Shown here piece after piece: positions 14,908 through 24,543 of a stretch of 37,842 nt of DNA. Source of the DNA: Erysipelotrichaceae bacterium. Lineage in GTDB: Bacteria > Bacillota_I > Bacilli_A > Erysipelotrichales > Erysipelotrichaceae. Position 1 is the first letter of the stretch, and each line of letters opens with the position of its first letter. The translations under genes were made by a program, and so were the position numbers. The stretch spans positions 1-37,842 of the forward strand of contig JAIKXJ010000027.1 of NCBI GenBank assembly GCA_024684175.1, in the 5' to 3' direction. The notes under the pieces are model-generated. The model had not been told where the DNA came from, searched no databases, and saw only the letters and a list, made by a program, of their open reading frames with translations.

Positions 14908-15668
14908 GTCTCATTCTCTCCGGGAAACCTGCCCTTTTCTTTCATATTTTCACTTTTTGCGATGTCCATTTCCGCTTTGACCTCATCCGGCTGTTTCCAT
15001 TCCATCTTTCTCTCAAACATCGTCTGCAGTCTGGTGAGGATCGTACAGATCATCAGATAGATGAAGCCCGCTTCCATGTACATCCAGAACGGTTCATAAT
15101 AGACCGCTGCGACCCTTTTGGCTACCGACATCATTTCGATGACCGTGATCGAAGAAGCCAGGGAAGTATCCTTGGTCAGTCCGATCAAAGAAGAGAACAG
15201 CGGCGGGAAAGCGATTCTTGCCGCCTGCGGCAGGACGATCCTGCTCATGACCTGGAAATAATTGAGGCCGATCATGTAACCGGCTTCCGTCTGTCCGGCA
15301 GGGACTGCCTGTATCGCCGAACGGATGATCTCGGAGTTGTAGGCCGCCAGGTTCAAAGAGAAAGCGAGGACCGCTGCGACATAACCGTTGAAAAAGATAC
15401 CGAACGACGGCAGACCGTAGAAGATGATGAACAGCTGAAGCATCAGCGGCGTACCGCGGAAGATCCAGACATAGAAACGTGCCAGCTGCTTGAGCCCTTT
15501 GATATCGGCGACCTGCACCAGAGCGATGATCAGCGCCAGGATCAGGCCGAAGAAAAACGACAGCAGCGTCAGTGTGATCGTGATCTTCAGACAAGGGACC
15601 AGCAGTTTCGGAAATGATTCGATCAAGATCCGGACGATACGGAAGAAACGATCGCTCAAAACTAACAT
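14901..15668 (-). CDS. amino-acid-type ABC transporter permease
   Basis: This 255-residue membrane permease of the HisM/GlnP family has about five membrane segments. FRGTPLMLQLFIIFYGLP and the EAA-loop region AVPAGQTEAGYMIGLNYFQVMSRIVLPQA are diagnostic. It forms the translocation pore, probably as a homodimer because only one permease gene is present. A strong AGGAGG lies 8 nt before the ATG, directly after a terminator-like hairpin, so it is expressed from transcripts that escape that hairpin. Confidence 0.95.
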   Translation of the reverse strand: MLVLSDRFFRIVRILIESFPKLLVPCLKITITLTLLSFFFGLILALIIALVQVADIKGLKQLARFYVWIFRGTPLMLQLFIIFYGLPSFGIFFNGYVAAVLAFSLNLAAYNSEIIRSAIQAVPAGQTEAGYMIGLNYFQVMSRIVLPQAARIAFPPLFSSLIGLTKDTSLASSITVIEMMSVAKRVAAVYYEPFWMYMEAGFIYLMICTILTRLQTMFERKMEWKQPDEVKAEMDIAKSENMKEKGRFPGENETC

Positions 15669-15683
15669 AGATATATCCTCCTG

Positions 15684-15720
15684 AAAAAAATCAGCGATAA
15701 AAGAAGTCTCTATCGCTGAT
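15684..15720 (-). terminator. internal (partial) terminator between the binding-protein and permease genes
   Basis: Perfect 10-bp stem ATCAGCGATA (15690-15699)/TATCGCTGAT (15711-15720) followed on the minus strand by seven Ts and then the permease ribosome binding site. Such read-through terminators let the binding protein be made in excess over the membrane parts. Confidence 0.85.
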
Positions 15721-15745
15721 CGGTGATAGTGATGGTTTGATCAGA

Positions 15746-16585
15746 CTAATTCTTAGCCAAAGGATTATTGGTCAGATCATCGTAGAACCATTTCACAGAG
15801 AGTTCGGCAAGCTTGCCGCTTTCTCTGAGCTGTGCAAGAGCTTCGTTGTAAGCTTTCAATAATCTTTCTTCGCCCTTGCGGCAAGGAATGGAAACTTCAT
15901 TGACATCCGTATCGATGACGAATGCGACTTCCAGTTCTGCTTCCGGATGGTTGGCGAGGTATTCGCCCATGACGATGTTATTGAACATGCAGAAATCGGC
16001 AGAGCCGTTGATGACGGCCTGTGCACACTGGTCGGTGTTGTCGATCGGAACGATCGTTGCGCCTAATTCTTCCAGTTTGCTTGCCCAGCTGTTGGTCGTA
16101 TTGGTCGCGACCTTCTTGCCGTTGATGTCATCGAGAGTGTGCATATTGACTGCATTGCCCTTCTTGACGACGACCTGTCTGCCTGTATAGAGATATGGAT
16201 CGGAGAAATCGTATTTCTCTCTTCTTTCATCCGTTGCCGTGACATCGGCGATGACGGTATCCCAGCGCTTGGAATCGATACCTACCAGCAAGGCATCCCA
16301 TTCCGCCATGACGAATTCGACATCGACACCGATGTATTCCGCTACGGCTGTGGCGACATCGATATCATAACCGGCATAATTTCCATTATCATCGACGAAA
16401 TTGAACGGAGGATATGTTCCTTCGATACCGACGACGAGCTTTCCGGCCTTCTGAATGTCGGCGAGCTGATCGTTGATCTCGGCTTCCGCTTCCGGTTCAG
16501 GTGCCGGTTCTTCCTTCTTGGCACAGCCGGTGAACAGCGATGCGATCAGGATAAAGACGAACAGTAATGTAATCCCTTTTTTCAT
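15746..16585 (-). CDS. lipoprotein substrate-binding protein, family 3 (polar amino acid type)
   Basis: This 279-residue extracytoplasmic binding protein has a signal peptide ending in the lipobox FTGC and an acidic, proline-rich tether. The SBP family 3 fold follows: KLVVGIEGTYPPFNFVDDNGNYAGYDIDVATAV is the classical start, and IADVTATDERREKYDFSDPYL covers the ligand-binding stretch. The usual arginine of amino acid binders (MTxTxxR) is present as TATDERR, so an amino acid or similar carboxylate is a fair guess. It is the first gene of the operon, with a GAAAGGAAG ribosome binding site and a structured leader. Confidence 0.93.
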   Translation of the reverse strand: MKKGITLLFVFILIASLFTGCAKKEEPAPEPEAEAEINDQLADIQKAGKLVVGIEGTYPPFNFVDDNGNYAGYDIDVATAVAEYIGVDVEFVMAEWDALLVGIDSKRWDTVIADVTATDERREKYDFSDPYLYTGRQVVVKKGNAVNMHTLDDINGKKVATNTTNSWASKLEELGATIVPIDNTDQCAQAVINGSADFCMFNNIVMGEYLANHPEAELEVAFVIDTDVNEVSIPCRKGEERLLKAYNEALAQLRESGKLAELSVKWFYDDLTNNPLAKN

Positions 16586-16618
16586 TTTCTTCTTCCTTTC
16601 TTTGAAATATGAATTATT

Positions 16619-16654
16619 CCTCAGGAAACATATATCCGAATGATGTTCCTGAGG
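16619..16654 (-). promoter_or_regulatory. 5' leader stem-loop of the ABC/BtpA operon
   Basis: CCTCAGGAA(A)CAT pairs with ATGTTCCTGAGG: 12 bp with one bulged A and an 11-nt loop. It begins about 8 nt after the predicted transcription start and has no T tract. It could stabilise the mRNA or bind a regulator as DNA or RNA; no known riboswitch class is recognised. Confidence 0.6.
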
Positions 16655-16668
16655 TTCTCCCTAATACA

Positions 16669-16697
16669 ATTTTAGATAATCCGCGTGCGACATTCAA
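16669..16697 (-). promoter_or_regulatory. promoter of the seven-gene ABC/BtpA operon
   Basis: On the minus strand TTGAAT (16692-16697), a 17-bp spacer, then TAAAAT (16669-16674). It lies 83 nt upstream of the binding-protein start codon. Confidence 0.7.
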
Positions 16698-16780
16698 TGA
16701 ATCAGCTCTGTTTTTTTCAAGTTCTTTCTTCTTTTTCCGTCATTCTCAGACCGGGCAGATCCGATCTGTATCGAAAGACC

Positions 16781-16809
16781 TTGAAAAGCACCGTTGCTTC
16801 TTCTACAAT
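16781..16809 (+). promoter_or_regulatory. promoter of the HAD phosphatase gene; leaderless
   Basis: TTGAAA (16781-16786), a 17-bp spacer, TACAAT (16804-16809), then only 6 nt to the ATG at 16816. It is the clearest two-box leaderless promoter in the window. Confidence 0.8.
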
Positions 16810-16815
16810 GCAGAC

Positions 16816-17478
16816 ATGGACAAGATCAAACTCTGTATTTTCGATATGGACGGTCTTCTGATCGACTCGGAAAAGATCTATCTGCTCAGTGCTCTGGCCT
16901 GCAGCGAAAAATACGGCTATCAGATCCCGGAAGAACTGATCTATAGGACGATGGGCAACAACGAGGCCGAGACCAAGAACCGTTTCCTGCAGACGATGGG
17001 CGATGATTTTCCTTTCGATGAATTTCTGGAAAAAGAATGGGCGATCCATCAGGACTACCTTCTGCATCATCCGATGGAAAAGAAAAAAGGCGTCGATGAA
17101 CTTCTGTCTTATCTTGAAAAAGAGAAGATCGCCAAAGCTATCGCCACTTCGACACAACGTTTCTATGCCGATCAGTATCTGAAAAGCGTGGGACTTGACG
17201 GACGTTTCGACCATATCGTCTACGGTGACGATCTCAAAGAGTCCAAACCGCGTCCGGAGATCTATCTGAAAGCGGCAGCCGCCTTCCCTTATAAGAAGGA
17301 AGAGATCCTGGCGTTTGAAGATTCCGGCAACGGCATCCTGTCGGCCGTTTCCGCCGGGCTTAAAGTCGTCCACATCCCCGATCTGGCAAATGTGGCCGAT
17401 GAAATCAAAGAAAAAAGCTTCGCCGTCCTGGACGATCTGTCACAGGCGGTAAAGCTCATCGAAGGATTGAACAGATAA
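16816..17478 (+). CDS. HAD-superfamily phosphatase (beta-phosphoglucomutase-like)
   Basis: This 220-residue haloacid dehalogenase-type hydrolase has motif I FDMDGLLIDSE (nucleophile Asp and acid/base Asp), motif II IATSTQ, the motif III lysine in KESKPRPEIY, and motif IV FEDSGNGILSA. A helical cap follows motif I, as in beta-phosphoglucomutase and small sugar-phosphate phosphatases. The substrate is unknown. The frame stays open 69 codons further upstream, but that stretch is low-complexity and holds the promoters; MDKIKLCIFDMDG is the expected family start. It ends exactly where the convergent gene ends, with no base between the two stop codons. Confidence 0.9.
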   Translation: MDKIKLCIFDMDGLLIDSEKIYLLSALACSEKYGYQIPEELIYRTMGNNEAETKNRFLQTMGDDFPFDEFLEKEWAIHQDYLLHHPMEKKKGVDELLSYLEKEKIAKAIATSTQRFYADQYLKSVGLDGRFDHIVYGDDLKESKPRPEIYLKAAAAFPYKKEEILAFEDSGNGILSAVSAGLKVVHIPDLANVADEIKEKSFAVLDDLSQAVKLIEGLNR

Positions 17479-18591
17479 TCACGTCTGTTTTTTCTTTTTC
17501 TTTGTCTTGGTCTTCTTCTCTTTGACCGGCTGCTGCGGCCGCAGCAGGATCGGGTTGTCCTTGTTGTGAGAGACCAAAAACGACAAAGACAGCGGCAAGC
17601 CGAACATTCCGATCGCACCGAAGAGACGGACACCGCAGATCATCGCCATCAGCGTCGCCAGCGGGTGCAGACCCAGGTTGGTGCCGACCAGACGCGGTTC
17701 CACGATATTGCGGATCAGAGTGATGATCACATAGATGCCTAAAATCTCCAGACCCAAAAGGATCTTGCCGGTGATCAGTCCGGAAATGCCCCAGGGGATC
17801 AGGACCGTACCGACACCTAAGACCGGTAAGATGTCCAGGACTGAGATGATGGCTGCCCACATACCGGAATTCGAAATGCCGATCACCGTCAGGCCGATCA
17901 GTAGTTCGATGAACGTCAGGCCCATGATCGCCGCATAGGAGCCGACGATCTTGAACAGAGTGTTCTCACAGAAATCTTTCACATCCAGCAAGACAGCCAG
18001 GATCTTGTCGGGCATGACCCCGGTGAACCATCTTGAGATGTTTTCATAGTCGGAGACCATATAGAAAGAGGAAACGATCATGACCACAAAAGAGATCAGC
18101 GTTTCCGGAGCGGAAGTGATGATCGAAGTCGTCGCATTGACCAAAAGCGTCGTCACCCTCGTCAGTAAAGTCTTCAAGCCTTCAAAGATGCCGTCCGTGA
18201 TGTTGGCAAAGACGACGGAGATATTGTCAGGCAGAGACTCGCCGATCGCCAGCAAGGAGCTTTCGATCTGGCTGATGTAGGGTTCCAATGTATTTTTATA
18301 GAATCCCGGAAGTGTCTTGATGAAGTCTCCCAGTTTGGTCACGCCTAAGGAGATCAGAAGGACCAGGATCAGGATTGTCGCGATATACAGGCCGAAAAGG
18401 ACGACACAGCGTTTCCATTTGGCATCTTCCGCAAAAAAGCGTTTTCTCAGTCTGATGGCAAAATAGGCAAAAAGAAAACCCAGCAGGAAAGGAAAGATCG
18501 CCGTAAGCAGATAATTGACACTGATATAGATGATCGCAAAGATGACGGCGATATATAAGGCGTTGATGATAAACTCTTTTCTTCTATCCAT
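17479..18591 (-). CDS. AI-2E family transporter (membrane permease)
   Basis: This 370-residue polytopic protein is of the AI-2E (TerC-unrelated, PerM/YtvI-like) family, with about eight membrane segments. FGLYIATILILVLLISLG, WTAIISVLDILPVLGVGT-like sequence (AAIISVLDILPVLGVGTVLIPWGI) and RNIVEPRLVGTNLGLHPLATLMAMICGVRLFGAIGMF are strong signatures. The tail is very lysine-rich. Family members export ions or signal molecules; the substrate is unknown here. The start codon is 6 nt from an extended -10 box (TGGTAGAAT, minus strand 18598-18606), with no Shine-Dalgarno. Confidence 0.9.
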   Translation of the reverse strand: MDRRKEFIINALYIAVIFAIIYISVNYLLTAIFPFLLGFLFAYFAIRLRKRFFAEDAKWKRCVVLFGLYIATILILVLLISLGVTKLGDFIKTLPGFYKNTLEPYISQIESSLLAIGESLPDNISVVFANITDGIFEGLKTLLTRVTTLLVNATTSIITSAPETLISFVVMIVSSFYMVSDYENISRWFTGVMPDKILAVLLDVKDFCENTLFKIVGSYAAIMGLTFIELLIGLTVIGISNSGMWAAIISVLDILPVLGVGTVLIPWGISGLITGKILLGLEILGIYVIITLIRNIVEPRLVGTNLGLHPLATLMAMICGVRLFGAIGMFGLPLSLSFLVSHNKDNPILLRPQQPVKEKKTKTKKKKKQT

Positions 18592-18597
18592 ATTTAT

Positions 18598-18606
18598 ATT
18601 CTACCA
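18598..18606 (-). promoter_or_regulatory. extended -10 promoter of the AI-2E gene; leaderless
   Basis: TGGTAGAAT on the minus strand, 6 nt before the ATG at 18591. The TG-N extension can replace a -35 box. Confidence 0.65.
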
Positions 18607-18616
18607 AATCAGACAA

Positions 18617-18639
18617 ATGAAAAAGTAGCGGATGCTACT
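18617..18639 (-). terminator. terminator of the pyrophosphatase-like gene
   Basis: Stem AGTAGC (18624-18629)/GCTACT (18634-18639) with a 4-nt loop, then TTTTT-C on the minus strand. It includes the stop codon region. Confidence 0.8.
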
Positions 18640-19021
18640 CTGTTTCACTCCATGAAGGGATCTGCTTCCCTCTTCTCAAGAGCACCGACTTCTGATAGTC
18701 CGTACAGTTGAGGAAATGAAGCACTTCAAGACATTCTTCTTCGCTCAATCCCACCAGGGCTTTGACTTCAAAACGTTTATCGATGATATCGGCACAGATC
18801 ACGATCGCATCGACGCTTCCTTTCCTGTCCGAACGGAAGACTTCCATCGGCGTATCCGTATCGGAAGACAGAGTCTCGACATAGCCGAAATCGCAGGGAT
18901 AGGTCAAAGAAGGGTACATCTTATGCGTACTGCCTTTTTTACAGACGACCTTGAAATCTCCCGAAGAATACAAAGTGTCGACTTTCTGCCAAAAGTAAGC
19001 GTTGTTTTCAAATTCTTTCAT
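18635..19021 (-). CDS. inorganic pyrophosphatase-like protein, degenerate
   Basis: This 128-residue protein resembles a shortened soluble pyrophosphatase: CKKGSTHKMY recalls the KGSRNKYE strand and YPCDFGYVETLSSDTDTPMEVF recalls YPxDYGfI-GTL-x-DGDPLDVLV. In the active enzyme the last Asp of DGDPLD and two later Asp bind Mg; here the segment reads DTDTPMEV, the Glu of NKYE is gone and the downstream Asp cluster is not seen. It is probably not a normal pyrophosphatase. I chose the ATG at 19021 (GGAG about 11 nt upstream) over the in-frame GTG at 19033, which overlaps that ribosome binding site. A TATAAT lies at 19056-19061 (minus). Confidence 0.6.
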   Translation of the reverse strand: MKEFENNAYFWQKVDTLYSSGDFKVVCKKGSTHKMYPSLTYPCDFGYVETLSSDTDTPMEVFRSDRKGSVDAIVICADIIDKRFEVKALVGLSEEECLEVLHFLNCTDYQKSVLLRRGKQIPSWSETE

Positions 19022-19090
19022 TTCTAAATACACTCCGAAAAATAAGATTATTTAAATTATAAGCTAATAACGCTTTATTGTAAACGTTTT

Positions 19091-19113
19091 CTAAAAATGT
19101 AAATTTTTTACAT
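19091..19113 (-). terminator. AT-rich terminator of the exonuclease gene
   Basis: Stem ATGTAAA (19097-19103)/TTTACAT (19107-19113) with a 3-nt loop, then TTTTAG on the minus strand. It is weak and overlaps the stop codon. Confidence 0.45.
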
Positions 19114-19658
19114 ATTATAGCGGGCACGTATCTCCGTCCTGGCAAGAAAAGCATCGATATCATAGATCTCATAGACTTCCATCGCCTTGAGCAGGATCAT
19201 CAGACAGCCGAACGCATCCGATTTGCCGTTATGATGGTGCAAGTCGATATCAAGATAATTGCAGACCGTATCCAGTTTATGATTGTAAAGCTCCGGATAG
19301 ACTCTCCGGGAAAGAGTGACCGTATCGATATACGGATTCTTCAGATGATCGAGTCCGTAGGCATCGCACATCGCGTTCAGCACCGAAAGATCGAACATCG
19401 CATTATGGGCGACGATCAAAGAACCTTCCAACAAAGCTGCAAGCTCTTCGTAATAATATACGAACTCCTCTTCGTTCTCCACGTCTTCCTTATAGATCCC
19501 GTGGATATGGGAATTGGTGAAGTAATTGTGACGGTGCGGCGGCCGGAAATACCATTCGAAATTATCCAGGATCTCCCCTTCCTCATAGACCGCGACCCCA
19601 AGGCTGCAGGCGGACGCAAAAGAAGAGTTTGCCGTTTCAAAATCCAGAGCAACGATCT

Positions 19659-19662
<4 letters not shown>
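19108..19662 (-). CDS. DEDDh 3'-5' exonuclease (DnaQ/PolC-epsilon type)
   Basis: This 184-residue exonuclease domain has ExoI ALDFETANSS (Asp and Glu metal ligands), ExoII VAHNAMFD, and ExoIII HHHNGKSDA (His and Asp), in the order expected for the DEDDh class. It should remove nucleotides from DNA or RNA 3' ends; stand-alone proteins like this are often called PolC-epsilon-like. A longer frame exists upstream but belongs to the overlapping neighbour in another frame; MKIVALDFETA is the natural start. The ATG overlaps the stop of the upstream membrane-protein gene (ATGA), indicating translational coupling. Confidence 0.9.
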
Positions 19663-21269
<1,607 letters not shown>

Positions 21270-21270
<1 letters not shown>

Positions 21271-22295
21271 TGAAGTTAAGTGATTTTGATTTTGAACTGC
21301 CTGAGGAACTGATCGCCCAGCACCCTTGCGAGAGACGGGATGGATCCAGACTCATGGTCTTACATAAAAACACCGGCGAGATCGAACACCGTCATTTTTA
21401 TGACATCATCGACTATCTGCATCCCGGCGACGTCCTGGTCCGCAACAACTCCAAGGTCATCCCGGCCAGGCTTTACGGAACGAAACGGAATACCGGGGCG
21501 AAAGTCGAAGTGCTCATCCTGAAACGCGATGAAGATCTCTGCGAATGTCTCTGCGGCAACGCCAAAGCTATCAAGACCGGCACGATCATCGATTTTTCCG
21601 ACAAACTGTACGGAGAATGCATAGAGCGGAAAGAGGAAGGCATCCGCATCTTCCGCATGCACTATGAAGGCATCTTTTTAGAAGTACTCAACGAAGTCGG
21701 CAGCATGCCGACACCGCCCTACATCCACGAGAAACTGAAAGACAATTCCCGATACAACAACATCTACGCAAAGATCAACGGCTCTGCCGCCTGTCCGACA
21801 GCCGGACTTCATTTCACGGAAGAACTGCTTACAAAGATCAGAGAAAAAGGCATCGAAATCCTCGACGTCACCCTTCACGTGGGACTCGGCACCTTCAAGC
21901 CGGTCAAGGAAGAAGAGATCGAAGATCACGTCATGCATTCGGAATACTATGAGATGGATGAATATACCGCCGAAAGGCTCAACCTGGCCAAGAAGGAAGG
22001 CCGAAGGATCATCGCGGTCGGGACCACCTCGACCAGGACGCTGGAGACCATTATCGATCGATACGGGGAATTCAGAAAATGCTGCGGTGACACTTCGATC
22101 TTCATCTATCCGCCTTATACCTTCAAAAGCATCGATGCCCAGATCACCAATTTTCATCTGCCGAAATCGACACTGATCATGATGATCGCCGCACAGTGTT
22201 CCAGAGAGATGATCTTGAATGCCTACAAGACTGCCGTCGCAGAAAGATACCGCTTCTTCTCCTTCGGCGATTCGATGTTTATCGACAATGAATAA
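21270..22295 (+). CDS. queA: S-adenosylmethionine:tRNA ribosyltransferase-isomerase
   Basis: This 341-residue enzyme moves the ribose of SAM onto preQ1 in tRNA to give epoxyqueuosine. MKLSDFDFELPEELIAQHP, RDGSRLMVL, NNSKVIPARLYG, MPTPPYIHEK, AACPTAGLHFTEELL, LHVGLGTFKPV and IAVGTTSTRTLE are all QueA signatures. The ATG at 21270 overlaps the tgt stop (TGATG). A TTG one codon upstream is possible but less likely. It directly follows tgt, so product passes from one enzyme to the next. Confidence 0.98.
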
Positions 22296-22878
22296 CTATC
22301 AGAAACATCTGCAGCAGATCGCCTCTTTGAAGGGAAGACCTCAACTGCTGATCCACATCTGCTGCGGCGTCTGCTCGGTCTATCCCCTGCAATATCTGAG
22401 GCGCTATTTCAATGTCACGGTCTTCTTCTCCAATTCCAACATCTATCCCTATGAGGAATATGAAAAAAGGCTCAACGCCCTGAAACAGTATCTTGCCTAT
22501 CTGAACGACGATTCGATCCGGCTGATCGAAGACCGTTATGACAATGTCTCCTACATGAAAGACCTGTCCCTCTTCAAGGAAGAGTCGGAAGGCGGAAAGC
22601 GCTGCAAGCTGTGCTATGAGAAGCGCATGGAAGAGACCTTCGCCTACGCGGAAAAGCATAACTACGATTACTGCACGACGGTCATGTCGATCTCCAACCG
22701 CAAGAATGCAGACTGGATCAACGAGATCGGTGAAAAACTGCAGAAGAAGTATCCCGGTACGACATATCTGTATGCCGATTTCAAAAAAGGCGACGGCATC
22801 ACGGAAAACGACCGGCTCAACAAAGAGCTGCAGCTCTATCATCAGGACTACTGCGGCTGCATCTATTCGATACGCTAG
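22288..22878 (+). CDS. queH: epoxyqueuosine reductase QueH
   Basis: This 196-residue protein reduces epoxyqueuosine to queuosine in tRNA, the last step, replacing the unrelated QueG. The conserved Cys pair is in LLIHICCGVCSVYP (Cys25-Cys26), with further cysteines in KRCKLCYEKRMEET and the C-terminal DYCGC, as expected for the Fe-S and metal site of QueH. The chosen ATG overlaps the end of queA by 8 bases. An upstream in-frame start lies inside queA without family similarity. A terminator follows at once. Confidence 0.93.
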   Translation: MNNYQKHLQQIASLKGRPQLLIHICCGVCSVYPLQYLRRYFNVTVFFSNSNIYPYEEYEKRLNALKQYLAYLNDDSIRLIEDRYDNVSYMKDLSLFKEESEGGKRCKLCYEKRMEETFAYAEKHNYDYCTTVMSISNRKNADWINEIGEKLQKKYPGTTYLYADFKKGDGITENDRLNKELQLYHQDYCGCIYSIR

Positions 22879-22906
22879 ATCTTCAAAATGAAGATCTTTT
22901 CTTTTG
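22877..22906 (+). terminator. terminator of the tgt-queA-queH operon
   Basis: Perfect 9-bp stem AGATCTTCA (22877-22885)/TGAAGATCT (22889-22897) with a 3-nt loop, then TTTTCTTTT. It begins in the queH stop codon. Confidence 0.88.
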
Positions 22907-22907
22907 A

Positions 22908-22916
22908 TGCTAGAAT
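22908..22916 (+). promoter_or_regulatory. extended -10 promoter of the PTS EIIC gene; leaderless
   Basis: TGCTAGAAT lies 6 nt before the ATG at 22923. No Shine-Dalgarno is possible between them. The preceding terminator isolates it from queH. Confidence 0.65.
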
Positions 22917-22922
22917 GAAATC

Positions 22923-24005
22923 ATGAAGAAGATCCTTCAAAAAACAAAGGAGATCACCAATACCGTCCTTTCCAAGCTGATCGCCTGCATCGCTCCGACA
23001 CTTCCGATCATGATCGGTGTCGGCATGTTGAAGGCACTGCTGATCCTTTTGGGTCCTTTGGCTTTGAATATACTGAGCGAAAGTTCAGACACCTATGTCG
23101 TCTTGTCCTTCGTCGCGGATGCCGGCTATTATTTCATGCCGATCTATACGGCGGCTGCGGCTGCCGATGTTTTCGGCACTGACCGCTTTCTGGCGGCACT
23201 GACCGGCGCGATGCTGGTCTCTCCGAAATTCGTCGAACTGACAAAACAAGGTCTTTTCCTTTCCGTCTTTTCGATACCGGTCGCCCCGAACGATTACGGA
23301 AATCAGGTCATCGTTTCGATCTTATCCGTTTTCATCCTGTCAAAGGTCCGCAGAGTTCTTGAAAAGATCCTGCCGAACACGATACAGCAGATCCTGCTTC
23401 CCATGCTGCTCATTCTGATCATGGTCCCGATCAGCTTTTCTTTGATCGGACCCTTGGGTCTCATGCTTTCCGATCTTCTGGTCAAAGTGATCCTGTTTCT
23501 GAAAGACCTCGGTCCGATCGGCAACGGCATCATGTGTGCGATCATTCCATTCATCACGATCGCCGGACTCGGCGGTGCCAATCTTTCGGCGATGCTCCTG
23601 CTGGCATCGAGCGGTGTCGATCCGATCCTGTTTTTTGCCAACGTCTTATACAACAATATCCTCGGAGCCGTCACACTGGCCTTATACCTGAAAGACCGCG
23701 ATCCACGGACACTGGCTTACGCCTTCACTTCCGCGTTTGCCGGAAGCAGCGAACCGGCACTCTTCGGCGTCGTGATAAAAGACAGCAAAGCTCTGCTGAG
23801 CCTCTCGCTCAGCGGTCTCATCGCCGGGATCTATGCCGGCCTCATGGGCATCAAGTCGTTCGCCATGGCTTCGTTCGGGATCTTCGGCATCATCTCCACG
23901 ATCGGTGAAGGTTCTTCCATCCTGCATGCCGCGATCGCTTTGATCCTCGGCTGCCTTATCGGATTTGTTTCCACTTTTCTGACTCACTATGAACAAAGAA
24001 GATAA
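22923..24005 (+). CDS. stand-alone PTS EIIC permease (glucoside/sucrose family)
   Basis: This 360-residue polytopic protein is of the EIIC fold used by beta-glucoside, sucrose and trehalose PTS permeases. The N-terminus (IACIAPTLPIMIGVGMLKALLILLG), the FMPIYTAAAAADVFGTDRFLAALTGAMLVSP stretch and AGSSEPALFGVVIK (the conserved G-x-x-EP substrate loop) are diagnostic. There is no EIIB or EIIA domain and no partner gene in the window, so it must use enzymes encoded elsewhere or act differently. The start is leaderless. The last 17 bases overlap the next gene. Confidence 0.85.
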   Translation: MKKILQKTKEITNTVLSKLIACIAPTLPIMIGVGMLKALLILLGPLALNILSESSDTYVVLSFVADAGYYFMPIYTAAAAADVFGTDRFLAALTGAMLVSPKFVELTKQGLFLSVFSIPVAPNDYGNQVIVSILSVFILSKVRRVLEKILPNTIQQILLPMLLILIMVPISFSLIGPLGLMLSDLLVKVILFLKDLGPIGNGIMCAIIPFITIAGLGGANLSAMLLLASSGVDPILFFANVLYNNILGAVTLALYLKDRDPRTLAYAFTSAFAGSSEPALFGVVIKDSKALLSLSLSGLIAGIYAGLMGIKSFAMASFGIFGIISTIGEGSSILHAAIALILGCLIGFVSTFLTHYEQRR

Positions 24006-24543
24006 AAACAGACTGCGCCGGCAATATTCTTCTTTGCGGGATGCCCTCTTGAAAGAAGAACGGCAGAAATATTCAAAGATCATATGCGAAAAACTTCTTC
24101 CCTATCTTCAAGGAAAGAAGATCCTTTCTTACGTTCCGATCCGCAGCGAAGTCGATGTCTCCCACATCAACGAGACCTTCGATGTCGCCTATCCGTACAT
24201 CAAAGAAAACGGGAAGATGGACGCCCTGCAGCCGGAAAATGATCATTTTCTGATCAACAAGTATCAGATCAGGGAACCCGATCCTTCATTCAGCGCCTTC
24301 GTCGATCCAAGCGTGCTTCAGGTCATCATCGTACCGCTGCTGGCTTTCGATGTAAACCGGCAGCGTCTGGGTTACGGCGGCGGCTATTATGACCGCTATT
24401 TAAAAAACACCGATGCCTTGAAGATCGGTGTCGCATACGAAGTACAGAAAACAGATCTCGATCTGAGACAGGAACATGACGTTCCTTTAGATCTGATCAT
24501 TACAGAAAAGAGTATCTATGGCGATACTCTTATTTCATATTGA
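23989..24543 (+). CDS. 5-formyltetrahydrofolate cyclo-ligase
   Basis: This 184-residue enzyme converts 5-formyl-THF and ATP to 5,10-methenyl-THF. NKEDKNRLRRQYSSLRDAL at the start, ILSYVPIRSEVDVSHI, VIIVPLLAFDVNRQRLGYGGGYYDRYL and DVPLDLIITE are family signatures, including the glycine-rich phosphate loop GYGGGYYD. It overlaps the PTS gene by 17 bases, so it is translationally coupled to it, and converges with the acyltransferase-like gene with a 14-bp overlap. Confidence 0.95.
   Translation: MNKEDKNRLRRQYSSLRDALLKEERQKYSKIICEKLLPYLQGKKILSYVPIRSEVDVSHINETFDVAYPYIKENGKMDALQPENDHFLINKYQIREPDPSFSAFVDPSVLQVIIVPLLAFDVNRQRLGYGGGYYDRYLKNTDALKIGVAYEVQKTDLDLRQEHDVPLDLIITEKSIYGDTLISY

Noticed and set aside
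16609..16815. A 69-residue N-terminal extension of the HAD protein
   Set aside because: It is low-complexity (Ser/Phe runs), contains the promoters of two operons, and the family begins at the ATG at 16816.
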